Source of the DNA: Diphasiastrum complanatum
Taxonomy: Eukaryota > Streptophyta > Lycopodiopsida > Lycopodiales > Lycopodiaceae
DNA: 64,000 nt
Direction of reading: 5' to 3'
Assembly: GCA_029204225.1 (NCBI GenBank)
Contig: CM055095.1
Span: forward strand, 17,865,561 to 17,929,560
Under the pieces are notes generated by a model. The model was not told the origin of the DNA, ran no database searches, and was given only the letters and a program-made list of their open reading frames with translations. The first letter of the stretch is position 1; each line of letters begins with the position of its first letter. Below are positions 11,141-22,636 of the stretch, piece after piece. The position numbers and the translations under genes were made by a program.

Positions 11141-12110
11141 CACTATACGAGATGCGTAATTAGGAGCATTCTGAGTTCGTCTATGTCAGGAGCACACTCA
11201 CCAGTGAAGTCGCCAATGTTAGCCGATATTTTCGCATGAAAAATCGGGCTATGTTTAGAACAATTTTCACAATTTTGTAAAATCGGCATGTAAAATCCGG
11301 ATATTAATAGCAAAATTGGCACAAAGTTTCCTATAGTTAGGGGTCCCACCCCGGGCAAAATGTGGCTAGAGAGAATTTTGAGGCCTTAGAATTGGCCCAT
11401 AAAATATTTTACGGCCTTAGAATTGGCCCACTTATGCGAATTGTAATAGCGGGCGACGCCGTGCAAATTTTTAAATGTACTATGACTTTTTACTAATATA
11501 AAACCGAAGTATTGTGTTTCAGGTTGCTACTTAGTAGAAAGAGAGGGCTCAGTCTCGACAATTGCGGAATGGCGAGACAAAAAATCCAAAAGCAAGCAAA
11601 AAGTGTCCACAAACTGTGACAACAAACAAGGGCCCACATCAAAAAAAGGGAAAGATGGCATCAGACCACATGACCAAGTGGCTAAGGGCTAAGGAAAATA
11701 GCCATGAGGCATTCTAATAGCCACATGGGGAAAAAGGCCAAATCAAGAATTAATGCCAAAGGGGCCTAACTCCATAAGTTGAGCAACAATCAAGAGGAAG
11801 GAAGAAAGAATTGGAAAACAACTAGCAACATTTAAGTGGCTAGCTCTTGTGCAAAAGGAGTCAAGCAATTAATACAAAAGGAAGAAGAGTAGCATTGGGG
11901 ATGTGATACACAAAGATTTCAAAAGCCCAAATACAATTAAGCATGAGGGTTCTTCTTTTTGTCACATGGGCAAAAAGGCCAAATCACTTTTAATGCAAGA
12001 GAAGACCTTACTTGTGGATTTGGGAGTTCCAGCAGTAAGAGACCCTATATCAAGACACTAATATTAGGACCAACAAAAGCATCAAGCTTAAACAACCTCC
12101 CAAACCTTCT
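11141..12110. other. Non-coding sequence, possibly LTR-derived
   Basis: No ORF with meaning. GTCGCCAATGTTAGCCGA at about 11209 resembles the start of some gypsy LTRs. GGCCTTAGAATTGGCCCA is directly repeated at about 11381 and 11413. A phrase CACATGGG(G)AAAAAGGCCAAATCA occurs at about 11722 and 11964. Nothing else is supportable. Confidence 0.3.
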
Positions 12111-13219
12111 TCATCTTGCTATGATCTTCCCATTCTTCTTGATGTTGCATACATTAGTAGAGAACTCCACAATGAAACCATGATCAAAAAGTTGGCCAAC
12201 ACTAAGCAAATTCTTAGTGATGCCAAGAATGAAGAGAACACCATCTATCTTAGTCTTCTTGGAAGATCCTAAGCATAAGGGAATGGATCCCACACCTTCA
12301 AATTTACATTCATGATCATTTGCTGTAAAAATGGACTTTATAGTCCTACATAAGGTGTGAGTTGAGAAAAGTACTCTCTTCTACTTGACATGTGGGAGCT
12401 AGCCCCACTATCTATCCACTAAGGGTCTTCACCCTTGACTTTGATCTTGCTTGCTCTTGAAGCATTCCAAGGCATAGTGCCCCATCTTGCTACAATAGTA
12501 GCACTTGATCTTAGATTTGTCCTTATTGGACTTGACTTGTGATGATGATGATGTAGATCCTCCTTGATCTCCATCCTTTGCTTGCTCCTTTTTGAATGCT
12601 CCTCCCTTGCTCTTTTCTTTGCCTTTTCTCTCAAAAAATAAGGCTTTGTCATCATCATCATTGATGGAGGGCCTCTCCATCCTTGATTTGATATGAGCCT
12701 TCCTACTCTCCTCGGCCATCAACACACTTTGAAGGTCTTCAATTGTAGTCAAGTCTTCCATGATGGCATAGCTTTGGACAAGGTTAGTAAAATCACTACA
12801 TAAGCCATTCAAGACTATTTGCACAAGCTCACTCTCTTTAATAGGTTCACCAACATAAGTAAGCTCTTTGATCAAATATTTTACTCTCAAAACAAATTGA
12901 TGTCAAGTCTCACTCTTCCTTTGGAAGCATTGAAGAACTTGGTTCTTGAGGGAAAGTAATCTTGAGGTATTCTTGGACTCATAGATCTTTTAAAGAGTCT
13001 CCCAAGCCTCTTGGGATGAGGTACATGCTCCTACTTCCTTGAGAAAATCATTTGCAACATTCATTTTAATACAATGAAGTGCAACCTTGCACCTTCTCTT
13101 GTATTTAGTTGCTTCTTGTGGATGGATTGGCTCATCTTCCTATCCATTCAAAATATTCATCAAGTCTTTCATGACAAGGATGGATTCCATTCTTAACTTC
13201 CAAATTGAATAATTTGAAG
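12111..13219 (-). pseudogene. Minus-strand Copia gag/protease remnant, split by element B
   Basis: Read right to left. IWKLRMES begins at about 13208, then a frame-broken gag middle follows. An open stretch at 12890-12429 covers VKYLIKELTYVGEPIKESEL to the zinc knuckle CYYCSKMGHYALEC (about 12505). After a gap, 12293-12111 holds the protease-side block IPLCLGSSKKTKIDGVLFI. Similarity ends near 12110, so most of pol is missing. The missing gag start lies on the other side of element B (17767-17815), showing that B inserted into this older copy. Confidence 0.85.
13215..13219 (+). repeat. Target-site duplication TGAAG, left copy
   Basis: TGAAG immediately before the TG of the element B 5' LTR; the same five bases follow its 3' LTR at 17762-17766. 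Five bases is the usual duplication for Copia integration. Confidence 0.9.
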
Positions 13220-13876
13220 TGTGAAAAATAGCCTATTTTGGCAAATCTAGCCATGTAAAACTTTGTAAATATTGTGTATAATTGGGTTCCACACATGGAA
13301 GGCCAAGGTGCCATGTGGAAACCCACTCCTAATGTAGATTAGGTCAAGTCAAGAGAGTTGGTCATGTCTATTTGGTGGTCATCCCTACTTTATAGGACCT
13401 ACACCTAAGTTTAAGGTGAAAATTGGACCAACTAGCTACCTACCAAGCATAAGTCTAGGATCTAGGCTAGGATTTCATTTTAGGGCAAGAAGGGTGAGTT
13501 AACTTCCTCATTACATGCTGGAAATCCACCTAACTTCAAGAAGGAAGTCGAATTTGCTATGTATTTTTGGAGCTCATTGGCAATCTCAAGCTAGTTCACT
13601 ATGTACATTGAGTTTTTGTGATCCAAATGAAACCAAATCAATTTCTACTTGTTTCTCAGGTTGAAGGTTGAACTAAAACATGTATTACACATGTGTGGGC
13701 TGGGATTTCAATGTTGATCAATGCTTTTGATTGTTAATGCTTGTTGTTTGTCAAATTGCCAATCTAGATCAACTTTTTTGTGTCTAGGTTTTTGATAGAT
13801 TGTTAAGCAAGCATCCAATCACTCTTGTGGATCTTTTGTAGATCCATTTATGGTCATGAAGTACAGTACTTTCACA
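13220..13876 (+). repeat. 5' LTR of Copia element B
   Basis: TGTGAAAAATAGCC to TACTTTCACA, matching 17074-17761. The same LTR family, more diverged, starts at 43349, 44761 and (minus) 41681. Confidence 0.92.
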
Positions 13877-13890
13877 TGGTATCAGAGCCA
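13877..13890 (+). promoter_or_regulatory. Primer-binding site of element B
   Basis: TGGTATCAGAGCCA directly after the 5' LTR, the standard plant Copia complement to initiator Met-tRNA. Confidence 0.9.
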
Positions 13891-14662
13891 AGTACAAGAG
13901 CATAAGCCATTGATCTAATGCAAATCCATTTTTAGCAAGTTTTAGTGCTAAAAACTAGTATTGAGAGGGCATGCTAGAATCTTGATTTTGGTGAGGAGAT
14001 TTGATCCCAAACTTGGTAGGGGTCCAAATCCATACATTCCACACCTCATTTAATGCATGGTATTCATTTGATCTAAATAAATTCAATTTGTGAGCTTTTG
14101 ATGTAATTTTTGGTGGAAATCTTAGGGTAAGCTACCAAGATTGAGTGCCATTGATTAGATTTGACATAGGTTCATGAGATCTGATTAATCTAGGCTGAAA
14201 TTAGGTCCTATAAACTTGTTTTACAGGTCTTGAAAGTACATCAAAAAGTGTGAGGGATATTTAGTCATGTTATTGTCCAAAAATAGCCAAAATTGGTAAG
14301 ATTTGATTGTAAGTAGATTTCACATCATCTTATCTTCATCCCAACTTTGTGAGGGAGTGCTAGAACTGAGATTATAAGTTCATTTGTTGGATTAGAAATC
14401 TAATTGGAGTGAAACACTATAAGAGAGAGACCTTGGTGAGTTTCTAGAGACAATCAAATCCATTACTTGGCAAGATTTGTTTGAAAGTAGTTTTCACTTC
14501 ATCTTATCTTCATTTCAGCTTTGTGAGGGAGTGATAGAACTATGATTATAAGTCCATTTGTTGGATTAGAAATCAAATTTGAGTGAAATACTACAAGTGT
14601 GAGACCTATGTGAGTTTCAAGTCAATCAAATCTGTTTCTTGTTTGTAGAAGTCACTAGTAAG

Positions 14663-15470
14663 ATGGAATTTGCTGGAGCATACCTTCTAGAAGCTAGTGA
14701 GAGATTGAATTCTATAATTTATGTTGGAAGGTTAGGATGGAGTCACTCTTGGTGTTCCAAGACCTTTATGAGTTTTTGATTGAGGATGAAGATGAACCTC
14801 TAGGTGCACTGGAGTTAGCTAGATACAAGAAGAGATCTAGGCTTGCACTTCATTGTCTGAAGATGAATGTGAGCAATGATCTATTGAGAGAAGTGTTAGC
14901 ATGTACTAGTGCTAAAGAGTCTTGGAAATTTTTAAAATCAATCCATGAATCTAGCAACACTTCGAGAGTACTCATCCTTAGAAATCATATTTTGCAAAGC
15001 ATGAAAAGAAGTGAGGAGAGCACACAAGATTATGTACTCAGAATCAAGTCTCTAAATAGGGAGTTGGCTTCCATTGGAGAGAATATTCATGATGGAGAGC
15101 TTGCACAAATTGTTCTTAATGGTCTAGGAGATGACTTTTCAAATTTGGTCCAAAGTTTTGCCATCCAAGACACCTTGCCAACTATAGAAAAACTTCACAG
15201 TGTATTAGTGGCTGAAGAGTGTAGGATGCCACCATGCAAAATCTAGGATGAGTTCCTTGTCTTTGCAGGATGGTGATGAGAAAGCCAATTTCTCATTCAA
15301 GGGCAAAAAGAAGACCAATGGAAAGAAGAAGCATCCAAAGGAGGCCAAAGAAGAGGATAATGCATCAAGCTCAAAGGACAAGTCAAAGTAGAAATGCTTC
15401 TTTTGTGGAAAGAAGGGGCATTATGCATCTGAATGTTACAAGAGGCTAAGAGCACAAGTGGAGGAGGACA
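14663..15470 (+). pseudogene. Copia element B gag with zinc knuckle
   Basis: ATG at 14663 begins MEFAGAYLLEASERLNS. A one-base deletion near 14727 puts the rest in another frame, open from 14737 to 15246 (MESLLVFQDLYEFL to EKLHSVLVAEECRM). A further shift near 15230 leads to the basic nucleocapsid and the knuckle CFFCGKKGHYASEC (about 15389-15430), just after an in-frame TAG. Gag is the only element B function kept over most of its length, but three lesions mean this copy does not encode it intact. Confidence 0.85.
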
Positions 15471-15512
15471 AACAGGAAAATCTTGCAAAGGAGGAGGAGG
15501 AGGATGAAGTAG

Positions 15513-16439
15513 ATGTATTCTTTGATGGCATCTATATCCACTTCAACAAGAAAAAGCAACTCAAAGGACACTTGGTGGATTGATAGTGGGGCTAGCTCTC
15601 ACATGACTTTCCAAAAGGACACATTCTCAACCGTACACTCTTTCAATGGTCCTAATAAATTTGTTCCTTTAGAAAATGATCAAGAATGTAAGATAGATGA
15701 TATTGGTCCCATCTCATTAAGTCTAGGATCTAGCAAAAGGATGGATCTAGACAATGTCCTTTTTGTACCATCAATCACCAAGAGCTTCCTTAATGTTGGA
15801 GAACTAATGGATGATGGTTTAGATGTTCAGTTCAAGCATGGAGTTTGTTCCATCATGAAGAATGATATTTGCATAGCAAATGGTGTTAAACAAAGTAGTT
15901 TGTTTAAGTTGGATGCTAAAATTGCTATGGCAAAAGAGGAAATCATTCATTCAAATGTACACTCTTTTTCTCATGTACCAAGTAGTGATGATAAGATGCA
16001 TGAAACATTTTTAGATGTTTATACAAGAGGTGCTTGGATCCATCTAGTATCTTGTGTGAATGAAAGTGAAATCAACAACCTTGGTGTCAATGATCTTGCA
16101 AGGATTGAGGAGGAGCAACAAAGCAATGGAGATCTTGAGGATCCACCTCAAAGATCAAGTACTCCAAGAAGATCCACAAAGGCAAGGGCCGAGCCTTCAA
16201 GGCTCAGTTATCTTGGCAAAGGTAATCAAGGGGAAGATTCTCAACCATTCACTTTCAACACTTTTCTTACTTCAATGCTTGATGAACAATTTTGCTATGA
16301 GATCTACATGAGGCAAACCGAGGTATGCTATGAGAATTACATGAGGCAACTTGAGGGCTTCATCAAGAATGAAGATAAGATGTGTAATGACTCATTTGAG
16401 AACAAGTTTTATGTTTTAGTGATCCAAAAATTGTTATGA
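15513..16439 (+). pseudogene. Element B protease fused by deletion to linker and RT scrap
   Basis: Open for 308 codons. Residues 1-45 include the protease motif WWIDSGASSHMT (active Asp present). The next part (LGSSKRMDLDNVLFV, SITKSFLNVGELMDDGLDVQ) is the C-terminal protease region. After about residue 150 the integrase is absent and the sequence continues with the acidic linker (LARIEEEQQSNGDLED, RRSTKARAEPSRLSYLGKG). It ends with a duplicated piece resembling the RT motif before YGLKQ: CYEIYMRQTEV then CYENYMRQLEGFIKNEDK. One clean frame spans what would normally be about 600 further codons, showing an in-frame internal deletion. Confidence 0.82.
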
Positions 16440-16804
16440 ACCAATTAAGAGTAAATTGGTTGTTTGATCAAATGAGTGCTCTTGGATTTTGGAAGAGCAA
16501 GAATGAGTTAATCACTCATTGTTTTGAAAAATGTGTTTTTTCTTTTGGAGAGGCAAATTGTAAGCTTCTTATGAGAATAAGTGAAACATCCTTGAAGGAC
16601 ACTTATATCCATAAGCAAGTATGTAGCCTCATGAAGTTCAAGATCACTTGTAATTACAAGATTAGGAAAATCATGCTTACTTTTGATGGTTTGTGGATCT
16701 TGGTAATAGTAGCAAGTACATATTTTGTGATCTTGATCAATGTGATTTTCACAAGACATGGAGACATTAAATTTCCTTCAAAGAGAACCATCAAGATAAA
16801 GTAG
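16436..16804 (+). CDS. Unassigned 122-codon ORF with a hydrophobic segment, element B 3' region
   Basis: Overlaps the end of the previous frame by four bases (ATGA). I do not recognise it. It is Lys/Phe/Cys-rich, and residues about 83-105 (FDGLWILVIVASTYFVILIN) form a probable membrane segment followed by a basic tail. It occupies the space between pol remains and the 3' LTR, where some LTR elements carry an extra ORF. It has none of the decay stops seen in gag, but the composition is AT-rich and chance openness is possible. Not similar to Copia RT or RNase H. Confidence 0.3.
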   Translation: MNQLRVNWLFDQMSALGFWKSKNELITHCFEKCVFSFGEANCKLLMRISETSLKDTYIHKQVCSLMKFKITCNYKIRKIMLTFDGLWILVIVASTYFVILINVIFTRHGDIKFPSKRTIKIK

Positions 16805-17061
16805 GAGCAAGTTTCAAGTTCATGCATCTTCACTCAACATGGAGGAAATCAAGTGCAAAGGTGCAAGGAAGAATCAAGACTCTTCAACTCATCTTGGAGG
16901 AGATCAAGATCAAATAAGCTCTATCTTGGATATGGTGATAGATCATGTCATCATCTTTAGGGGCTCATTAGTCATCTTCTAAACTTGAATATGATTCATT
17001 TTTTATGTCAAGATCAGGTCTTAGAATTGTATACAGATACATTATTGTTTCCAAGGCTAGA

Positions 17062-17073
17062 TTTGAGGAGGAG
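17062..17073 (+). promoter_or_regulatory. Polypurine tract of element B
   Basis: TTTGAGGAGGAG immediately before the TG of the 3' LTR, the plus-strand priming site in Copia elements. Confidence 0.85.
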
Positions 17074-17761
17074 TGTAAAAAATAGCCTATTTTGGCAAAT
17101 CTAGCCATGTAGAACTTTGTAAATATTGTGTATAATTGGGTTTCACACATGGAAGGCCAAGGTGCCACGTGGAAACCCACTCCTAATGTAGTTAAGGTCA
17201 AGTCAAGAGAGTTGGTCATGTCTATTTGGTGGTCATCCCTACTTTATAGGACCTACAACCTAAGTTTAAGGTGAAAATTTTACCAACTAGCTGTCTACCA
17301 AGCATAAGTCTAGGATCTAGGCTAGGGATTCATTTAAGGGCAAGAAGGGTGAGTTAACTTCCTTATTACATGCTGGAAATCCACCTAACTTCAAGAAGAA
17401 AGTTGAATTTGCTATGTATTCCAAGCTCCCATAGTGAGAAGATAGAATATTTTTGGAGCTCATTGGCAATCTCAAGCTAGTTCACAATGTACATTGAGTT
17501 TTTGTGATCCAAATGAAACCAAATCAATTTCTACTTGTTTCTCAGGTTTAAGGCCGTACTAAAGCCTGTATTACACATGTGTGGGCTCGTATTTCAATGT
17601 TGATCAATGCTTTTGATTGTCAATGCTTGTTGTTTGTCAAATTGCCAATCTAGATCAACATTTTTGTGTCTAGTTTTTCAATAGATTGTTAAGAAAGCAT
17701 CCAATCACTCTTGTGGATCTTTTGTAGATCCATTTATGGTCCTAAAGTACAGTACTTCACA
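17074..17761 (+). repeat. 3' LTR of Copia element B
   Basis: TGTAAAAAATAGCC to GTACTTCACA, pairs with 13220-13876. It carries about 28 bases near 17431 (AGCTCCCATAGTGAGAAGAT) absent from the 5' LTR. Other differences are scattered substitutions. Confidence 0.92.
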
Positions 17762-17766
17762 TGAAG
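17762..17766 (+). repeat. Target-site duplication TGAAG, right copy
   Basis: Matches 13215-13219 and directly follows the terminal CA of the element B 3' LTR. Confidence 0.9.
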
Positions 17767-17815
17767 AGTTCAATCTATCATTAGAATCCAAAAGATAGGC
17801 ACTTATGAATGCCAT
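17767..17815 (-). pseudogene. Start of the minus-strand Copia gag interrupted by element B
   Basis: Minus strand from the ATG at 17815 reads MAFISAYLLDSNDRLNSS, the Copia gag N-terminus. It breaks off exactly at the TGAAG duplication and continues at 13219 on the far side of element B with NYSIWKLRMES. Confidence 0.85.
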
Positions 17816-19071
<1,256 letters not shown>

Positions 19072-19236
19072 GTGAGAGAGTAAACCCTCTTTCCACGAGT
19101 TACAACCTTTTATAACAGGTCCAAACCTAAGTTTAAACTTTGGCTTTTGTTGTCTTTCTAACCCAAGATCATTTTATGGATTTAGATCTTAATTGATCTA
19201 AAATATTTCACATATATGACCAATCCTGATATAACA

Positions 19237-19818
19237 CATTAGAAGGCTCTTATCAGAATCATGAGATATCTTCGAGCTACTATGGACTTTTGCATTTGTT
19301 ATAGAGGAGTCGACAATGACAAACTCAATATTCTCAGTGGTTTTTCATATGCAAGTTGGGCAGGAGATGTAGACACTCGTAAATCCACTTCAGAATTTAC
19401 ATTCTTCCTCAACAATGGTCCTATTTCATGGAACAATCACAAGCAAACTTCGACAAATCTATCTTTCACTAAATTAGAGTATATCGCAGCCTCTCAAGCT
19501 ACAAAGGAAACTCTATATTTGAGAAACTTACTTTTCGATATCAGTCTGAATAAATATGCTCCGACAATTCTATTTTTTGATAATCAAAGTGCCATTGCTT
19601 TTTCACCCAACCCTAGATTTCATTATAGGAGTAAGCACATTGAAATTAATTATCACTATGTCAGAAGCAAAGTTCTGCACAAAGAGGTTGACTTGCAGTA
19701 CTGTGGAACGCAAGATATGACAGCAAATAGTTTTACTAAAGCATTAAGCTTGGATGCACACAAGAAATTTTGTGTAGAACTAAGTTTGAAGGTCAAAGCA
19801 TTCATGGATTCAGATTAA
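19237..19818 (+). pseudogene. Copia RNase H domain, 5'-truncated element
   Basis: Open from 19261 for 185 codons: IMRYLRATMDF, SYASWAGDVDTRKSTSEF (Asp), SFTKLEYIAASQATKE (Glu), LFFDNQSAIAFS (Asp), HYRSKHIEINYHYVR, then MTANSFTKALSLDAHKKF and stop. This is a different Copia lineage from elements A and B. All upstream domains are missing; similarity begins near 19237 after a short non-matching stretch that follows the (AG)n tract. The RNase H itself looks intact. Confidence 0.88.
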
Positions 19819-20392
19819 GGGGGAGTGTTGGATTATTCTCCTGATTATCGACTAAATCTTCATCCACTTATTACCCAGCTCTATAGTTTTATGCATGTTT
19901 CTACACAGTCTGCAAAAGTACACAGGAAAGTGCTCAAAGGTAGATTCCACAAGTTAATTTCCAGGAAGTACTAACTGGATGGATGTCAGCTCACTATGGC
20001 TAACTGGCCATTATGACCTATGACCTAATCAGCTATCCTACTGGACTAGCCACATTTGCTTAGTATACATAGCTAGTCATACTTTTATTAGTTTGTATAA
20101 CATAGCTCTTGAGCATTCTAGCTCAGTTCTTTAGAGTTCTTTTAGAGTTTTGCTATTAGCGCTTACTGCTTATGAACGGAAGTGCAAATCAGACAAAGTT
20201 TTTAGAGATAGCTTAAAGTATGTGGTTTCTATCCACAATTGTCTTGTGCTCATCATTTTGTTATTGCGTTCAGTATCATGTCAGAATCTCTGTGATCTCA
20301 TATTGCTTTTGTCTGATTCTTCATTGTTTGGCTACGTAATCACTTTAGCTCTGATGATTTCAAAATTAGTTGCTAAAAGATTGATAGATGCC
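19819..20392 (+). repeat. PPT and 3' LTR of the Copia copy above, right end uncertain
   Basis: GGGGGAG (19819-19825) precedes TGTTGGATTATTCTCC at 19826. The region around 20000-20300 (TAGGACATT-like U3, GAGCATTCTAGCTCA, GCGCTTACTGCTTATG, TATTGCGTTCAG) is homologous to the reverse complement of 58174-58851, which supports an LTR call. The terminal CA was not found, so this copy is probably truncated near 20390. Confidence 0.7.
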
Positions 20393-20949
20393 ACATGGAG
20401 ATATGGGATTGAACTCGAAATATGTAATGGATAAGACTCAACAACTAATCTACTGAAGTCATTATCTGGTAACCCTTTGAGAATGTTACAATAACCAACC
20501 CTAGTCTCCAGAGCACTAGTATGTGAAGGCTCGTGTCAGTACAACATTCCAACAAAGAGAGCTGAGACTTGGTTGGAGCTCGCCTTGAGTCTCAACTCGC
20601 ATCCCCTCTAGTTGATTTAGCACCTTCCATCATAGCACGTGCTTAGACCAAGCTAGTAAAGCATGCTTCTCTCTCTAGAAAGTCATTTTCTCACTCTAGA
20701 ATTTACTGATCCTATTGCTTCCTTTTATCATGCCTAGATCGTGTGAGGTGATTGCACATCGATCTGAGCTCTTTGGACTTTGCTAAAACCGATCAAAGTT
20801 TTTAAGTCATAGGAACTTGGAGTCAGCTGGATTTTGGTCGTAGCGGTGCCGTGAGTAGCAGGAGCACTGTTGGTCAGGAACAATTTTGGCACCGGTGGTG
20901 CCGGGAGTAAAGCTTGCAGTAGGAGCTAGCTTTACAACACTTTGTCGAC
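20393..20949. other. Unassigned, GC-richer non-coding sequence
   Basis: No ORF or motif of note. A GGTGCCG phrase recurs around 20844 and 20897 (GCGGTGCCGTGAGTAGCAGG and GTGGTGCCGGGAGTAAAGC). Confidence 0.3.
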
Positions 20950-21190
20950 TCTAATCATTTATGGTGACAACAATTCAGCCCTAAACTTAGCATATAATTC
21001 TATTTTTCATGCTAGATCAAAGCATATTGAAGTGGCTTATCATTTCATTTGAGAGAAGGTTCTTTCTAAGGAGGTAGATCTTCATCATGTATCTTCATTA
21101 AATTGCGTTGTTAATATATTTATAAAGTCATTGGGTAAGAATTATATTATCTCGTGGCATCGAGGAGAACCTAACATCAAAGTTGCAAGC
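20950..21190 (+). pseudogene. Copia RNase H C-terminal scrap
   Basis: Translates to YGDNNSALNLAYNSIFHAR, SKHIEVAYHFI, a TGA stop, then EKVLSKEVDLHHVSSLNC and FIKSLGK. This is the end of a Copia RNase H with one in-frame stop and some altered residues. Nothing upstream belongs to the same copy. Confidence 0.8.
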
Positions 21191-21451
21191 TGAATTTGGG
21201 TTTTGACATTATGTAAGTAAATAATTTGCAAGTTTCTTCCATGACATGCTCCAACAAAATGGTAACACATGGTGTGCTACTCTTTCTATGCCACTACATG
21301 ATTTTTTAAAAACAAGAATGATGGTTTGATGCATACTTAAAAATGTGACTATCCATCAAACCCTAAATAGGTTCATCACAAAATACTTTGTTACTCTATA
21401 AATACAATTTCACTTTTATTTAAGAAAAATTGTCCTTGAAATTGTAAAAGT
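21191..21451. other. AT-rich flank, possibly LTR-derived
   Basis: Sequence after the RNase H scrap; an LTR would be expected, but no PPT or TG start is clear. GACATGCTCCAACAAAATGG at 21241 resembles an LTR junction but is not decisive. Confidence 0.25.
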
Positions 21452-21851
21452 TAACATGCCGGCGTGCTAGCCTGCAATTTTTTATTTAAAAAACATGTAG
21501 TTTTTTTGAAGAACTTTTTGAAAAAATAGATTTCTTTTTTGAGCTGATTCAGCTAGCATGCCGGTGTGCTAGCCAAATAAATTATAAATAGAAAAGCTAT
21601 TTAAACACATTTGAGAACCAATTTCGAGTAAAAACTTTATTTGGAATATTTATTTAAACCATAGTCAGCCGACGTGCTAAGTAAAACAACCAAAAAAAAA
21701 AAATTACAACCTTTAAAGATAGCACGCCGACGTGCTATATGAAATGAGAAATTTTTTTTGCAACCAAACAAGATAGCACGCCTGCGTGCTATTTGGGTTG
21801 GCTGCACAATTTTTTTTTTTCCGGCATGCCGCTTAGCACGCCAGCGTGCTA
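21452..21851. repeat. Cluster of six near-identical 18-bp palindromes
   Basis: TAGCACGCCNGCGTGCTA or close variants at 21452-21469, 21554-21571, about 21665-21679 (left arm decayed), 21720-21737, 21774-21791 and 21834-21851. The last three are 54-60 bp apart and sit in units that include GGGTTGGCTGCA and A/T homopolymers. The copy at 21774 extends to a longer imperfect hairpin (CAACCAAACAAGATAGCACG against its mirror). CCGGCATGCC at 21821 is another GC dyad. Could be subterminal repeats of a DNA transposon or a protein-binding array; no element ends were found. Confidence 0.85.
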
Positions 21852-22596
21852 TCTGGGTTGGCTGCAAAAAAAAAAAATTAATTTGATTTTTTTTTTACTT
21901 AGTGGGATCTTTAACTATGTACCAGACCACATTCTTAATATAAACATTGAAGTGGTAGCATAAAAAGGGTGGCACACCATGTGCTATCTTTTTGTTGAAT
22001 GATGGCAGGAAAGAAACTCGCAAAAAATTTACTCGCAAAATGCCAAGGCCCGCTGAATTTTAGGAGGAATGTGAAAAATGATCAAATATAAACTTGAGGC
22101 CAACTTAATGCAATTTCAAATATTCTACCCAAAAGCCAAAGTCCAGCCTCACACGTGAAATTTTGCTTGGAAAGGGCTGAGTTTGTCCAAATATCATTTC
22201 TTTATTGATTATTTCATTTATTTTACATAACTAGTCAATAATTTGTTATATTGCACAAAAAGACTCAATAACACTTTTTGTAAATAAGGTGATTGTATAG
22301 AAAATTGAAAATTTGCAAGACATTATGAGCGCAAAACTTGAATTTTGTTTTCTACACTTATGCTGAATTCTCATGATCTTTTTTGTTAATTTGTATGTTA
22401 GTTTGGTAGAAGGGCTTGTAATGAATGGCAAAACTAGAAAATCTCTAATAGGGACTCCACTTATGAGCACAAAACTTTATTATTTCATAATTCTATCCTG
22501 GATGCTTAATACAATATAGGGTAATCCTTTGTGATTGGAAAGAGGCATTTATAACTTACCCTGCAAGTCCTTGGTCTTCTATGGATGATAATATGA

Positions 22597-22636
<40 letters not shown>

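Larger units (their letters stand above)
13220..17761 (+). mobile_element. Copia element B: LTR- and TSD-bounded, internally deleted, non-autonomous
   Basis: 4.5-kb insertion with both LTRs, a perfect-looking PBS, a PPT (GAGGAGGAG) and the TGAAG duplication on both sides. Inside are gag, a zinc knuckle and a protease domain. GAG-pre-integrase, the integrase core, nearly all RT and all RNase H are missing. The protease frame runs straight into the inter-domain linker and then a scrap of RT. About 640 bp of unrelated sequence fills the space before the 3' LTR. Because target duplication and LTRs are intact, the deletion may have been present before insertion, with proteins supplied in trans. 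Confidence 0.9.

Noticed and set aside
16436-16804. Envelope-like gene in element B
   Set aside because: Only one hydrophobic segment and position support it; no signal peptide, glycosylation pattern or family resemblance, so no such function is claimed.
21452-21851. CRISPR-like regular repeats
   Set aside because: Repeats are short palindromes with A/T homopolymer spacers of uneven length in a plant genome; no cas genes and no array structure.
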